A stretch of DNA of 64,000 nt from Bacteroidales bacterium (lineage in GTDB: Bacteria > Bacteroidota > Bacteroidia > Bacteroidales > UBA10428): assembly GCA_016938235.1 (NCBI GenBank), contig JAFGVA010000012.1, forward strand, positions 1-64,000, in the 5' to 3' direction. This document shows positions 1 through 7,963 of the stretch, piece after piece (position 1 is the stretch's first letter; each line of letters opens with the position of its first letter). The notes under the pieces were generated by a model. That model was not told the origin of the DNA. It saw only the letters and a program-made list of their open reading frames with translations, and did no database searches. The translations under genes were made by a program, and so were the position numbers.

Positions 1-131
1 ATTCTGAAATGTTGATAAGGCAAATAAACAAAACGTGATAAACAATAAATCAGATAGCTTTTTCATGGTTTTATGATTTAGTTAGTAGTTTGATTGCAAG
101 ATAGATAAAAATAAAATATCTGGTATGGATT

Positions 132-251
132 CTATATTAAATCATGAATTTTCTTGACGAACTCCGTTCTCCAATCTGTGTTTGCTTCCCGGTCGTTTTT
201 ATAAATAATGGCTAAATTATTTTTCAAATCCACATAATTCTTTGCAACGGT
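132..251 (-). pseudogene. GrpB-family C-terminal remnant
   Basis: The minus-strand reading frame ending at 132 contains a stretch that resembles the C-terminal end of GrpB/UPF0157 (nucleotidyltransferase-fold) proteins: YVDLKNNLAIIYKNDREA followed by TEFVKKI, matching the family pattern YxxLKxxLAxxYxxDxxxYxxxKxxFV from memory. Only about 38 residues fit; the frame stays open to 332 but has a TTG, not an ATG, at its upper end, and the extra residues do not look like the family. No intact gene is present. A second GrpB-like stretch lies on the same strand at 2173-2205, so the gene may have been split. The assignment is by eye. Confidence 0.45.
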
Positions 252-392
252 TTTGCAGTATGAAAGGTTTGGAAAAGCGGGCAGGGTTTGTATCAACCAA
301 TGTGAATAGTTGATGCGTGGCAGGATGCTCAAATAACCACGTCACCCCAAATGTTTTATGATCGCATGTTATGGCCAGTGCTTTATTTTCAA

Positions 393-1442
393 TTATCTAA
401 ATTTCTCAATAAAATTTATTATAGCAGTTGAAAATTCTCCAGGTTGTGTGGCTGATGGTGCATGACCCGATTCATTAAAAATAATTATCTCTTTATCTTC
501 TGATCCAACACAATTGTATGCTTCATAAATTACTTCATTTGGAACGATTAAATCATATTTACCCCCTGTAATTAAAACAGGAATAGTTACTTTTGATAAC
601 TGTGAAGAAAGGTTTAACTGTAAAATATTTTTTATCAGTGGGCTATTGGCAATCTGGACTTGATTAACACTTGATTGTTGAGATGATAAAGGCCCGAAAA
701 GCAAAAGCTGCAATATTTCTTGTTGATCATTATCGATTGGTGCAATGCTGTCTGTTATTAAATCGGTAGCTTCAATTGCATACTTGTTTATAGTAACAAA
801 ATTATCGGATGTAGCAATAGTATCGTGGGTATTGCACCAATCTAATATTTCCTGCCAACTATCTGTATTTATATTTTTGAGTATAAATTCATTTGCATAT
901 TTTATTAAGTTGCGCCTCTCGGCATTTCCAACCAATGAAAAGTTATGGGCACCGCTTTCGTCAATCCATCCTTTAATATTTTCCTGATTATTATCTTTTA
1001 CCAAATAAGCAAATCCTAAATAGCCACCCCAGCTTCCACCGTATAGAAAAAGGCTGATATCGTTACCATATTTGTTTTTTATTAAAACAATCAGTTTTTC
1101 TAAATCTTCGACATATTGATCTGCATTAATTTCTTCATTCCTATAATGACCCTGAGAAATACCTGAGGATCTTTGATCCCAATAAACCATTGCATATTTC
1201 TCTGTTAATGTTATATTAGATGTGATTTCGCTTTCACTACCTATCGCTCCGGAACCAGGCCCTCCATGAAGAACCAGGACAAATGTTTTTGATAGGGTAT
1301 TTCCTCTTACCCAGACGGGCATATCAGCACCATCATTTCGTAAAAAGAAATATTCATCGGCGTTTTCAGTTAGTTCAAAATCATTCTTCTCACAACCGAT
1401 AATTAAACCTGATAATATGATTGCATAAATAATTTTCTTCAT
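393..1442 (-). CDS. Alpha/beta-hydrolase lipoprotein (proline iminopeptidase-like)
   Basis: 349 residues with an SPII signal (MKKIIYAIILSGLIIGC), so probably a membrane-anchored periplasmic or surface hydrolase. The fold is shown by the oxyanion motif LHGGPGSG near residue 60, the strand VYWDQRSSGIS, the nucleophile elbow GGSWGG (Ser, about residue 137), the acid in GGKYDLIVP (about 295) and the catalytic His in ESGHAPS (about 326). HGGPG plus DQRGxGxS is typical of the proline iminopeptidase/tricorn-interacting (S33) group, but the substrate cannot be read from sequence. Its start directly abuts the stop of the upstream gene on the same strand (1443), so the two are probably co-transcribed. 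Confidence 0.8.
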   Translation of the reverse strand: MKKIIYAIILSGLIIGCEKNDFELTENADEYFFLRNDGADMPVWVRGNTLSKTFVLVLHGGPGSGAIGSESEITSNITLTEKYAMVYWDQRSSGISQGHYRNEEINADQYVEDLEKLIVLIKNKYGNDISLFLYGGSWGGYLGFAYLVKDNNQENIKGWIDESGAHNFSLVGNAERRNLIKYANEFILKNINTDSWQEILDWCNTHDTIATSDNFVTINKYAIEATDLITDSIAPIDNDQQEILQLLLFGPLSSQQSSVNQVQIANSPLIKNILQLNLSSQLSKVTIPVLITGGKYDLIVPNEVIYEAYNCVGSEDKEIIIFNESGHAPSATQPGEFSTAIINFIEKFR

Positions 1443-2081
1443 TTATTTTCTTATTTTATCATTACATTTCAAATAATATATAAGCCCAAATTCGACTGCG
1501 GAATAGCTGATATACTGAGATCCAAATGGGAACTGGATAAACTTTATAAATTTTGCATGCCACGCCCAGGGTTTTCCCATCTTAAAACTATAGTCTTTAC
1601 CGATTCCAAACGAATATAAAGAACTAAAATTGGATTGGCCGGCAAGTGGAATCCTACTAACTTCGTTATTATCGTTTACCGAATAGGTGTCGCCATTTAT
1701 GAATGTATGAAAATAGCCAAGCCCTAAAGCTGCTTCATACATAAAGCCTTTTTCCCGGATATATCGATATCCAATTTCACTATTTAAAAGCAACCCAACA
1801 TGATTCCTTGAGTGATAATAATTACTAATATTTTCACTAAGAAAAAAACTGTGTTTCCTATCTATTACATTTCCATTCTTTTTTGTGTGGACTTTGTCTA
1901 TTGACCAGAACTCATATTCAAATCCAACTTTATATCCAGGATGTGTTAGTGCCTGACCGAAATAAGATAAACAAACAGCTGTTCTTTTTGTTAAAGGTAT
2001 ATGTGTATTTGTAGTATCTGTTTGAGCTTGTAAAGTTATACAACCTAAAAAAATTAAAATTACAATTATCAAATTTCTCAT
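1443..2081 (-). CDS. Secreted hypothetical protein, outer-membrane barrel-like
   Basis: 212 residues with a cleavable signal peptide (MRNLIIVILIFLGCITLQAQ). The mature part has alternating aromatic and polar strands (for example VGFEYEFWSID, HVGLLLNSEIGYRYI, AALGLGYFHTF, AVEFGLIYYLK) and ends in an amphipathic strand, which suggests a small outer-membrane beta-barrel. I do not recognise a named family. It sits directly upstream of the alpha/beta hydrolase with no intergenic base, so a two-gene unit is likely. The possible insertion of this pair into an older GrpB-family gene is described under findings. Confidence 0.6.
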   Translation of the reverse strand: MRNLIIVILIFLGCITLQAQTDTTNTHIPLTKRTAVCLSYFGQALTHPGYKVGFEYEFWSIDKVHTKKNGNVIDRKHSFFLSENISNYYHSRNHVGLLLNSEIGYRYIREKGFMYEAALGLGYFHTFINGDTYSVNDNNEVSRIPLAGQSNFSSLYSFGIGKDYSFKMGKPWAWHAKFIKFIQFPFGSQYISYSAVEFGLIYYLKCNDKIRK

Positions 2082-2169
2082 TTTTCAACGCTATTAAAAA
2101 TTCAAAATATATTTGGGCTTTGGAGAATTCAAATATCATGCCAAATACAAAGTAGCTTTTAGCATTGGC

Positions 2170-2232
2170 CATAACATCAGGATGTTGAATGAGGTAATCC
2201 CTGAACCCGGGGTCATCACAATCGCCAAAATA
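2170..2232 (-). pseudogene. Second GrpB-like fragment, fused to a GNAT remnant
   Basis: In the minus-strand frame that passes through 2205-2173 the translation reads FRDYLIQHPDV, which matches the GrpB-family signature FRDYLxxHP preceding the YxxLK segment. It lies in a different frame from, and directly after, the GNAT remnant at 2222-2600. After the V codon the frame continues open down to 1930 but no longer looks like GrpB. The 132-251 remnant picks up precisely where this one leaves off (V-AKNYVDLK). Short, so evidence is limited. Confidence 0.35.
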
Positions 2233-2600
2233 CCTGTATAAATTCTGTTTAAGCCAAGTTTTTTTAAACCATAGTCGACAATTAATTTTACAACTTTTGT
2301 TGCTATTCCCTTATTCCAGTATGGCTCGCTTATGAGGTAGCCAACCTCGGCTGATTTACGATGAACATCAATACCAACTGAAAGGCTAATATTACCAACA
2401 TGTTAACTATTGAATTCAACAGCAAAACAGGTGAAAGGATCCTGATTCAGAGAATGATTAAAAAACCAAAATGCGTAATCAAGTATAAATGGACAGGCAA
2501 AACCATTTGAAAGATTCTGGGCAATCTTTTTGCTACTTTCCAGGAAAACGATTCGTTCAGCATCTTCCGGTTTAAATTTTTGAAGTGTGGCATCTTTCAT
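2222..2600 (-). pseudogene. GNAT acetyltransferase (RimJ/RimL-like), broken
   Basis: Reading from ATG at 2600 gives MKDATLQKFKPEDAERIVFL and GFACPFILDYAFWF, the usual start of a RimJ/RimL-type N-acetyltransferase. A TAA at 2403-2405 interrupts the frame (EFNS-stop-HVGNISLS). Past it the same frame continues with the acetyl-CoA binding region: AEVGYLISEPYWNKGIATKV and then YGLKKLGLNRIYTGILA. The C-terminal quarter of the domain is missing; the DNA passes into an unrelated frame at about 2222. So the gene carries a nonsense mutation and a 3' deletion. Family recognition is firm. Confidence 0.75.
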
Positions 2601-2667
2601 AGCAGACGCAATTGGAATAACAAAATTATTACCAGAGAAAGTCGGTCTGAAAAAACATATATAAATA

Positions 2668-2711
2668 TTTGGTTTGTAACACAAACTTAATTAGGTTTGC
2701 ACCACAAACTT
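2668..2711 (+). promoter_or_regulatory. Promoter with two tandem operators for the 2726-4190 operon
   Basis: A -33 TTTG (2668-2671) and a -7 TAGGTTTG (2692-2699) are 20 bases apart, a good match to the Bacteroidota TTTG/TAnnTTTG promoter. Two copies of an inverted repeat, GTTTG-N5-CAAAC, lie at 2672-2686 and 2695-2709. They form an 18-base direct repeat (2 mismatches) with a 23-base step. One copy sits between the promoter boxes and one overlaps the -7 box, an arrangement expected for repression. The nearest candidate regulator is the winged-helix protein at 3342-3641. Confidence 0.65.
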
Positions 2712-2725
2712 GTTTTATATATTAT

Positions 2726-3349
2726 ATGGAAACACATAAACAAAACACAAACAGTTTCAGCGAAGAATCTTCACTGAATGTTATTCTAAGTATGATTGAC
2801 ACCACCAAACGTAAGCTGTATGACAACGGCTTGCTGATTATACTATGGGGCTGGATGATGTCGATATCATACTCCTGGTCATTTGCTTCAAGGAAGTTTG
2901 CAATTCCATTAAGTATGCGACAAACTTTTAAATCTATCAGTATAGCTATATCTGCAGCTGTATTAATCTATACCCTCTATGTAATTTTCTTCAGCAGAAA
3001 GAAAGTAAAAACATATATAAGCACCTCGCTGAAATATATCTGGTTCTCTGTGGTAGCTTGTATGGTTTTAATAAATCTTATTCAGTTTAATGTATTGCAT
3101 GAAATAATATTTGAGCTGCAGCATCCCATTTTTATGGTGCTTGTTGGCTTTGCAATAGTTGCTACCGGCGGCATTCTGAGGTATAATTTATTAATTATCG
3201 GAGGCATAGTTTTTGGATTGCTGGCTTTTCTTTCATCCTATCTCCCACTGGCCGAACAGCTTTTAGTCGAATCGATTGCGTGGATTGTGTCTTTTGCTAT
3301 ACCCGGCCATATTTTTTATTCAAAACGAGAAAAAACTGATCATGTTTAA
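2726..3349 (+). CDS. Multi-pass membrane protein of a regulator operon
   Basis: 207 residues from ATG 2726 (METHKQNTNSFSEESSLNVI). A longer frame from 2669 would run through the promoter and operators, so the later start is preferred. After a polar N-terminus there are about six hydrophobic segments (beginning GLLIILWGWMMSIS, and including SIAISAAVLIYTLYVIFF and IFMVLVGFAIVATGG), so it is an integral inner-membrane protein. No catalytic motif is seen and I do not recognise a named family. Its last 8 bases overlap the start of the winged-helix regulator gene, which suggests translational coupling. It may sense or supply the signal for that regulator; this is inference. Confidence 0.7.
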   Translation: METHKQNTNSFSEESSLNVILSMIDTTKRKLYDNGLLIILWGWMMSISYSWSFASRKFAIPLSMRQTFKSISIAISAAVLIYTLYVIFFSRKKVKTYISTSLKYIWFSVVACMVLINLIQFNVLHEIIFELQHPIFMVLVGFAIVATGGILRYNLLIIGGIVFGLLAFLSSYLPLAEQLLVESIAWIVSFAIPGHIFYSKREKTDHV

Positions 3350-3641
3350 GGAACTGGATCCTATATTGCATTCCCAGGTACGACTGGCAATCATGTCGGT
3401 TTTAGTCAGTGTTAAATCAGCTGAGTTCGGTTATTTGTTGGAGAATATAAAAACAACCAAAGGAAACCTGAGCTTCCAGCTAAGCAAACTTAAAGATGCC
3501 GGATATATTGATATCAAAAAGTCTTTCAGGGGCAATTACCCGCTTACAACATGTAAATCAACAAAAAAAGGCATCAATGCTTTTGAAAAATATGTTAAAA
3601 CCATACAGGAATATTTTAAAGAATTTAAACCTCCAAAATAA
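3342..3641 (+). CDS. Winged-helix transcriptional regulator (ArsR/MarR-like)
   Basis: 99 residues from ATG 3342, which overlaps the stop of the preceding membrane-protein gene by 8 bases. The sequence is a single winged-helix domain: QVRLAIMSVL (helix 1), FGYLLENIKTTKGNLSFQLS (recognition helix with the N-L-S-x-Q/H-L pattern), KLKDAGYIDIKKSF (wing), TKKGINAFEKYV (C-terminal helix). This is the small DNA-binding type often annotated winged helix DNA-binding domain (HTH_34) in Bacteroidota, which commonly sits beside a small membrane protein. The likely target is its own promoter at 2668-2711. Confidence 0.85.
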   Translation: MFKELDPILHSQVRLAIMSVLVSVKSAEFGYLLENIKTTKGNLSFQLSKLKDAGYIDIKKSFRGNYPLTTCKSTKKGINAFEKYVKTIQEYFKEFKPPK

Positions 3642-3647
3642 AACATT

Positions 3648-4190
3648 ATGAAAAAAATTACATTTACAATGACCGTATTGCTTACAATACTTTTGGCCTG
3701 TTCAACAAATAAAACAGAGATGCTGTTGTCTGATTTTGAAGTTTGTGAAATAGTCCTCTCAAGTGAGATTCCATCTTCGATTATCGACTCGCTGAGTTAT
3801 TTAAACATAATTCCAGAAAACAATTCGGAAATGCAGAACTTTGGATACCTTGCTATTTCTGACAGCTCTGCTTTGAACGGGGCTATCAAATTTGATTCTA
3901 TTGAAATAATGAAATCTACTTTTAGGGTGGGTGATAATGAAAAATACTTTGCACTCTATGCCCTGAAGAATCAACTTAAAATTCCGGTATCTGAGATACA
4001 AAATTCATCCGTTAAAGACGGTAGTACGGAGATCCATTTCAAAATGAAAGGAACACAGAAATGGGCTGAATATACCGAAGCCCATACAGGGAAACACATA
4101 GCTTTTATAAAGAATCGGCGAGTTCAGGATGTAGTTCTAATTAATGGAAAAATAAATATTGGGGTAGCAATTATTAATAATCGCAAATAG
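3648..4190 (+). CDS. Lipoprotein with SecD P1-head-like domain
   Basis: 180 residues with an SPII signal (MKKITFTMTVLLTILLAC). The C-terminal part (about residues 120-175) reads KGTQKWAEYTEAHTGKHIAF then IKNRRVQDVVLINGKINIG, which has the pattern of the SecD/SecDF first periplasmic domain (L+GxxxFxxxTxxxxGxxIAivldgkVxSxPxIxxxIxxG). No transmembrane segments of SecD follow, so it is a free-standing version on a lipid anchor. It follows the winged-helix gene by 6 bases and is presumably the third gene of that operon. Its stop directly touches the stop of the convergent GH97 gene. Function unknown; domain match by eye. Confidence 0.6.
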   Translation: MKKITFTMTVLLTILLACSTNKTEMLLSDFEVCEIVLSSEIPSSIIDSLSYLNIIPENNSEMQNFGYLAISDSSALNGAIKFDSIEIMKSTFRVGDNEKYFALYALKNQLKIPVSEIQNSSVKDGSTEIHFKMKGTQKWAEYTEAHTGKHIAFIKNRRVQDVVLINGKINIGVAIINNRK

Positions 4191-6164
4191 TTATTTAGCC
4201 TTAATAATTGCAGCAAATCCTCCACCCGGAGCCATCCTGACCTCCATTTCGGTTTCTTTGTCGACAGGTATTTCTTCGTAAACATAATCGGAGCCATACC
4301 TGTCGGCATTAATCCCATCTTTCCAGATTTGCATGGTATACTCTCCTGCATCCAGAAAATCAAGTTTAATGTCAAGTATTCTCGGACTCCAGTCTGTCAT
4401 TCCACCAATGTACCACACATTGCCTTTTCTTCTGGCTGTAATAACATAATCACCTACTTTAGCCTGCTGAACAACTGTCTGATCCCATACCGAAGGTACT
4501 TCTGACAGAAACTGCATGCATTCGGGTTCACGATAATAATTAGATGGATTATCGGCCAGCATTTGCAAGGGACTCTCATAAACAACATACATACCTAACT
4601 GATGGCAGCGTGTTCCCAGGCTCATTGGCGAACTAAAAATATCTCTGAAATCAGCTTTTGTTGCATTTTTCATGGCTCCCGGGGTATAATCCATTGGACC
4701 GGCTACCATACGAATAAACGGCAAGGTTAGATTATGTTCCGGATCAGAATCAGCCGACCATTTGCAATGCTCCATACCCTGCACCCCCTCGCTGGTAATA
4801 ACATTCGGATAGGTTCGCAACCAACCGGTTGGTTTGTATGCCCCATGGTAGTCAACCAGCAAATGTCTTTGTGCTGCTGCTTCCGCCACTCTGTAATAAT
4901 AGTCAACCATCCATTGATCGTCTCGTTGCATAAAGTCAACCTTTATGCCTTTCGCACCCCAATCAGCAAATGCATCCAGTGCTTTAGCAAGCTGATCGTC
5001 CAGCGCTTTCCAGGTTACCCATAGAATTACACCCACATTTTTCTGTTTGCCATACTCAATAATCTGTTTCACATCAACCTGATCTTTGACATGCAAAACA
5101 TTATCAAGATGATACCAGCCCTCATCCAATACGATGTATTCTATGCCAAATTCTGAGGCAAAATCGATGTAATACTTGTATGTCTGAGTATTTATTCCCG
5201 ATTTAAAACCTACTCCATAAATATTATTGTCGTTCCACCAGTCCCAGGCAACTTTTCCGGGTTTAATCCACGAGGGATCTTCAATTCTGCATGGACTTGC
5301 AAGTTTATATATCATTTGTGAAGTCAGAAGTTGCTTATCTTCTGTAGTAATAATCATTACTCTCCAGGGAAAGCTCCTGCGGCCTGCTGTTCTTGCAATA
5401 TAATCAGCATATTCATTAACTTTTACAGTGCGATCGTCAACTTGTTGGGTTTTTAAAGGGTATCCTGCAAACTTGCCAACCAGGGCATTTTTAATCTCAG
5501 CACTTCCCTGCAGGTACATACCCGGATATGATTCTAAATCGGCCTCAGATATATATACTTTTACTACGTTTTCGAGATTAAGAAGAGTTCCTGTAGAACA
5601 AAAGCTGTCTGCGCTTACCTCAGAAAGATTCATATACTTGTATTTTCTTTCCTGATGCGTCAACAAGCTCTCCTCTTTTGGGAACCAGATTTCATAATCC
5701 TTATCAAAGTAAAAACCTGCCTGTTCTGATTTGACAATAATAGAATCCTGAAATTCGGTAATCCAACGGTATGCAATGCCATCATCGTAAGCCCTGAATA
5801 TAAGACTGTATCCATCTGAAAATTCCATTTGCAGCTCATTATATTCATCCTTAATTTCAGCCGATTTTTGCTGTACAACAGGCTTTATTACTTCAGAAAC
5901 CGAATTTTCCTTAAGCTTTTTTAATTCTGCATTTTTACCCAAAATCAAACCATTCATCAGCTCCATCGATATCGGTGAATTTTTTATAAAGGCATATCCC
6001 TTGATGCTGACTGAATAGTCAATAGATTGACCAATAAGGATATCAGCCTTTATTGAACCCGAAGGTGATTTTACTTCAAAAGTTTTCGTGTTATCGCTTT
6101 GTGCATACAAAATTCCGGAAGATGTTATTATTATCGCTGCTAACAGGAGATTCAACTTATTCAT
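4191..6164 (-). CDS. GH97 glycoside hydrolase (retaining type)
   Basis: 657 residues, signal peptide (MNKLNLLLAAIIITSSGILYAQ), full length for the SusB/GH97 family. The N-terminal beta-sandwich domain (about 27-290) contains FRAYDDGIAYRW; the (beta/alpha)8 barrel starts near KVAWDWWNDNNIYG and carries GIKVDFMQRDDQW and ITSEGVQGMEH; a C-terminal beta domain ends the protein. In GH97, retaining enzymes have an Asp nucleophile in KVDF, while inverting SusB lacks it; the Asp here supports a retaining enzyme (alpha-galactosidase or beta-L-arabinopyranosidase activity is known in that branch), from memory of the family. Ca2+ ligands are expected. It lies downstream of the CE12 operon and likely acts on pectin side chains in the periplasm. 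Confidence 0.9.
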   Translation of the reverse strand: MNKLNLLLAAIIITSSGILYAQSDNTKTFEVKSPSGSIKADILIGQSIDYSVSIKGYAFIKNSPISMELMNGLILGKNAELKKLKENSVSEVIKPVVQQKSAEIKDEYNELQMEFSDGYSLIFRAYDDGIAYRWITEFQDSIIVKSEQAGFYFDKDYEIWFPKEESLLTHQERKYKYMNLSEVSADSFCSTGTLLNLENVVKVYISEADLESYPGMYLQGSAEIKNALVGKFAGYPLKTQQVDDRTVKVNEYADYIARTAGRRSFPWRVMIITTEDKQLLTSQMIYKLASPCRIEDPSWIKPGKVAWDWWNDNNIYGVGFKSGINTQTYKYYIDFASEFGIEYIVLDEGWYHLDNVLHVKDQVDVKQIIEYGKQKNVGVILWVTWKALDDQLAKALDAFADWGAKGIKVDFMQRDDQWMVDYYYRVAEAAAQRHLLVDYHGAYKPTGWLRTYPNVITSEGVQGMEHCKWSADSDPEHNLTLPFIRMVAGPMDYTPGAMKNATKADFRDIFSSPMSLGTRCHQLGMYVVYESPLQMLADNPSNYYREPECMQFLSEVPSVWDQTVVQQAKVGDYVITARRKGNVWYIGGMTDWSPRILDIKLDFLDAGEYTMQIWKDGINADRYGSDYVYEEIPVDKETEMEVRMAPGGGFAAIIKAK

Positions 6165-6469
6165 TGCTGATATTTATTATTTCAATGCAAGGATAAAAAA
6201 AAATACCTAGAAAAAACAACCAGGAACCAGCTTTTAGCCGAATTGAAATTATGGGATTATTAATCGAATTATTTCTTCAAAAAAAAAGGTAATTTATCAA
6301 ATAGACTTAGATTCTTTCTATGTAGAGTTTGAAACAGCCTGACTGTTAATTCGAGCGGTTATCTGCCGACATTATAGAGTATGGATTCAGGATTAATAAT
6401 TTTCTATCCTAAACCATTCGATATTTGCATACCCGCTGTCGTTTGTTTTTTAATGCTTGTTTCATAATC
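6165..6469. other. Intergenic gap with one short remnant
   Basis: 305 bases between GH97 and the CE12 gene. Apart from the coding-like fragment at 6393-6449, I see no gene, RNA or clear terminator. The part next to 6164 presumably holds the GH97 promoter, but I could not find a confident TTTG/TAnnTTTG pair there. Confidence 0.5.
6393..6449 (-). pseudogene. C-terminal scrap of a carbohydrate-active protein
   Basis: Between two in-frame stops the minus strand reads KTNDSGYANIEWFRIENY and then stops. This resembles the last strand of CBM6/CBM35-like or similar jelly-roll modules, which often end in (S)GxxNIDWFRIE. It follows the CE12 stop (6470-6472) in another frame, so it could be what is left of a deleted neighbouring enzyme or of a lost C-terminal module. 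Eighteen residues only. Confidence 0.3.
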
Positions 6470-7237
6470 CTATTCCTTTAAATATTTCACAAGTTCGTGG
6501 TTTTTTTCTTTAAGTCCGGCAATAAAAAGACCGGCAACTTCCCTGGCTCCTTTTTCAACAAAATGTGTATTATCGGCACGACCATTGGGATAATTCGGAT
6601 ATTTACCCGGAGGAACATGCATAAATAGTTTTTTGGATTCCACAGGCCCATATTCTTGAATGAGCTTATGGGTTTTTTGCTGCAAATCAATAAGCAACAC
6701 GCCATTCTTCTGTGCTACTTTTCTTAAAACATCCGGATATTCACCATGTGTATCAACCAGCACTCCAATTGTATCAAATTTCCGACGTTCAACAGGAGTG
6801 CAAAGAATAGGTTTCACACCTTTACTTTTTGATTCCTTAATGAATTTTGAAAGATTATATTCAAACTCCTGAAGTGTGCAATAACGAGATAATTTGCTTT
6901 CGACCCCGTCGTTATGACAAAACTGAATTACCAGATAATCGCCTTTGTTCATCATTGCAAGAACCGAGTCCCAAAAGCCTTCATAAATAAACGATCGAGT
7001 ACTCCGACCGTTCCGGGCATGATTATCAATGGTAATAATTTTTTCGTTAAAAAACTCAGGTAATAGCTGTCCCCAACCTCTTTCCGGTTCAGCTTCTGCA
7101 GGTTTATAAGCCATAGTTGAATCTCCTGTCAGGTACAATACGGGTTTTTGATTACAGGATACTGCCAGCATGAATGGTAGTAGAAATAAAACAGTCTTGA
7201 GAAGCATTAATCTGTGCTTTATAACAGTCAGGTTCAT
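6470..7237 (-). CDS. Rhamnogalacturonan acetylesterase (CE12, SGNH hydrolase)
   Basis: 255 residues with an SPII-like signal ending in FMLAVSC. It removes acetyl groups from rhamnogalacturonan I. All SGNH/CE12 blocks are visible: block I GDSTMAY (catalytic Ser, about residue 40), block II NHARNGRSTRSF (Gly), block III QFCHNDG (Asn), and block V RADNTHFVEKG (catalytic Asp and His, about residue 222). The more usual FGHND is FCHND here. The start ATG overlaps the stop of the upstream gene (ATGA, 7234-7237), placing it as the last gene of the TonB-receptor/DUF4249 operon. The lipid anchor suggests a periplasmic or surface location. Confidence 0.9.
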   Translation of the reverse strand: MNLTVIKHRLMLLKTVLFLLPFMLAVSCNQKPVLYLTGDSTMAYKPAEAEPERGWGQLLPEFFNEKIITIDNHARNGRSTRSFIYEGFWDSVLAMMNKGDYLVIQFCHNDGVESKLSRYCTLQEFEYNLSKFIKESKSKGVKPILCTPVERRKFDTIGVLVDTHGEYPDVLRKVAQKNGVLLIDLQQKTHKLIQEYGPVESKKLFMHVPPGKYPNYPNGRADNTHFVEKGAREVAGLFIAGLKEKNHELVKYLKE

Positions 7238-7959
7238 TGTTTTTGTTTTAAATCACGAGGTATTTCAGCCATTTTCCCAAGTTGATTCAGCTGTCTGGCA
7301 AATTCTACCAAATCATTCTCTTTTTTTAAATTCAAATTATACTTTCTTATTATTTTGTTTACTTCAACTTTATTAAAAAAGCTATAGAAATTTCTTTTAT
7401 TCTGAGCTGTCATAAAACAATAGTCGCCCATGCAGGCATAATATTCGTTAGTTAAATAATAAACCGATTCGTTAAACCGGTTTTGCATAACAAGAGATGA
7501 GTTAACTTTCATCATTCGATTTGCAAAAATTGTTATATTACCATTAAACAAAAGCTCTACAAACATCTCAGAATTAAAAGATTTATTGATAATGTCTCCA
7601 TTAATTAGTATAAATTTTCTTTCCGGCGTACTGTTTAATATAATAAAATCACTTACCTGGAATTTTGATACCACTACTGCTGTATTACCATCGATAGCAT
7701 AAACCAAATCATTGGTATAGGCATTATAGTTAAGCTGCATGTTTTTCAGTTGCCGGCCATTTTTCAAAGTTATAGTTCCTGTTTGCCATTCATCGAAAAG
7801 AAATTCAGAGCCGGGATACATGTTTTGCTTTTGGTACATTGTTCCGGTTAATTTAGGTTTCATCCTAAAGTTATCTTTCTCTGAATTATGCTGAGCATTA
7901 AGGAAAGACCCTGCTCCCAGAAACCAAATTGATAATACTATTTTAACAGCATATTTCAT
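7234..7959 (-). CDS. Secreted hypothetical protein of the DUF4249 operon
   Basis: 241 residues from ATG 7959, chosen because it gives a clean signal peptide (MKYAVKIVLSIWFLGAGSFLNAQ) and starts 4 bases after the upstream stop; a longer start at 7983 would overlap it. The mature part includes GSEFLFDEWQTGTITLKNGR and LNYNAYTNDLVYAID, a pattern of repeated short beta strands seen in Bacteroidota secreted proteins of unknown function, and a basic helical C-terminus (VEVNKIIRKYNLNLKKENDL). Its stop overlaps the CE12 start by 4 bases. Function unknown; operon position suggests a role with the receptor system. Confidence 0.65.
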   Translation of the reverse strand: MKYAVKIVLSIWFLGAGSFLNAQHNSEKDNFRMKPKLTGTMYQKQNMYPGSEFLFDEWQTGTITLKNGRQLKNMQLNYNAYTNDLVYAIDGNTAVVVSKFQVSDFIILNSTPERKFILINGDIINKSFNSEMFVELLFNGNITIFANRMMKVNSSLVMQNRFNESVYYLTNEYYACMGDYCFMTAQNKRNFYSFFNKVEVNKIIRKYNLNLKKENDLVEFARQLNQLGKMAEIPRDLKQKQ

Positions 7960-7963
7960 TGTA

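Noticed and set aside
2137-2174. attC-like integron recombination site at the possible insert boundary
   Set aside because: There is an imperfect hairpin, but the end motifs do not fit RYYYAAC/GTTRRRY and no integrase is seen.
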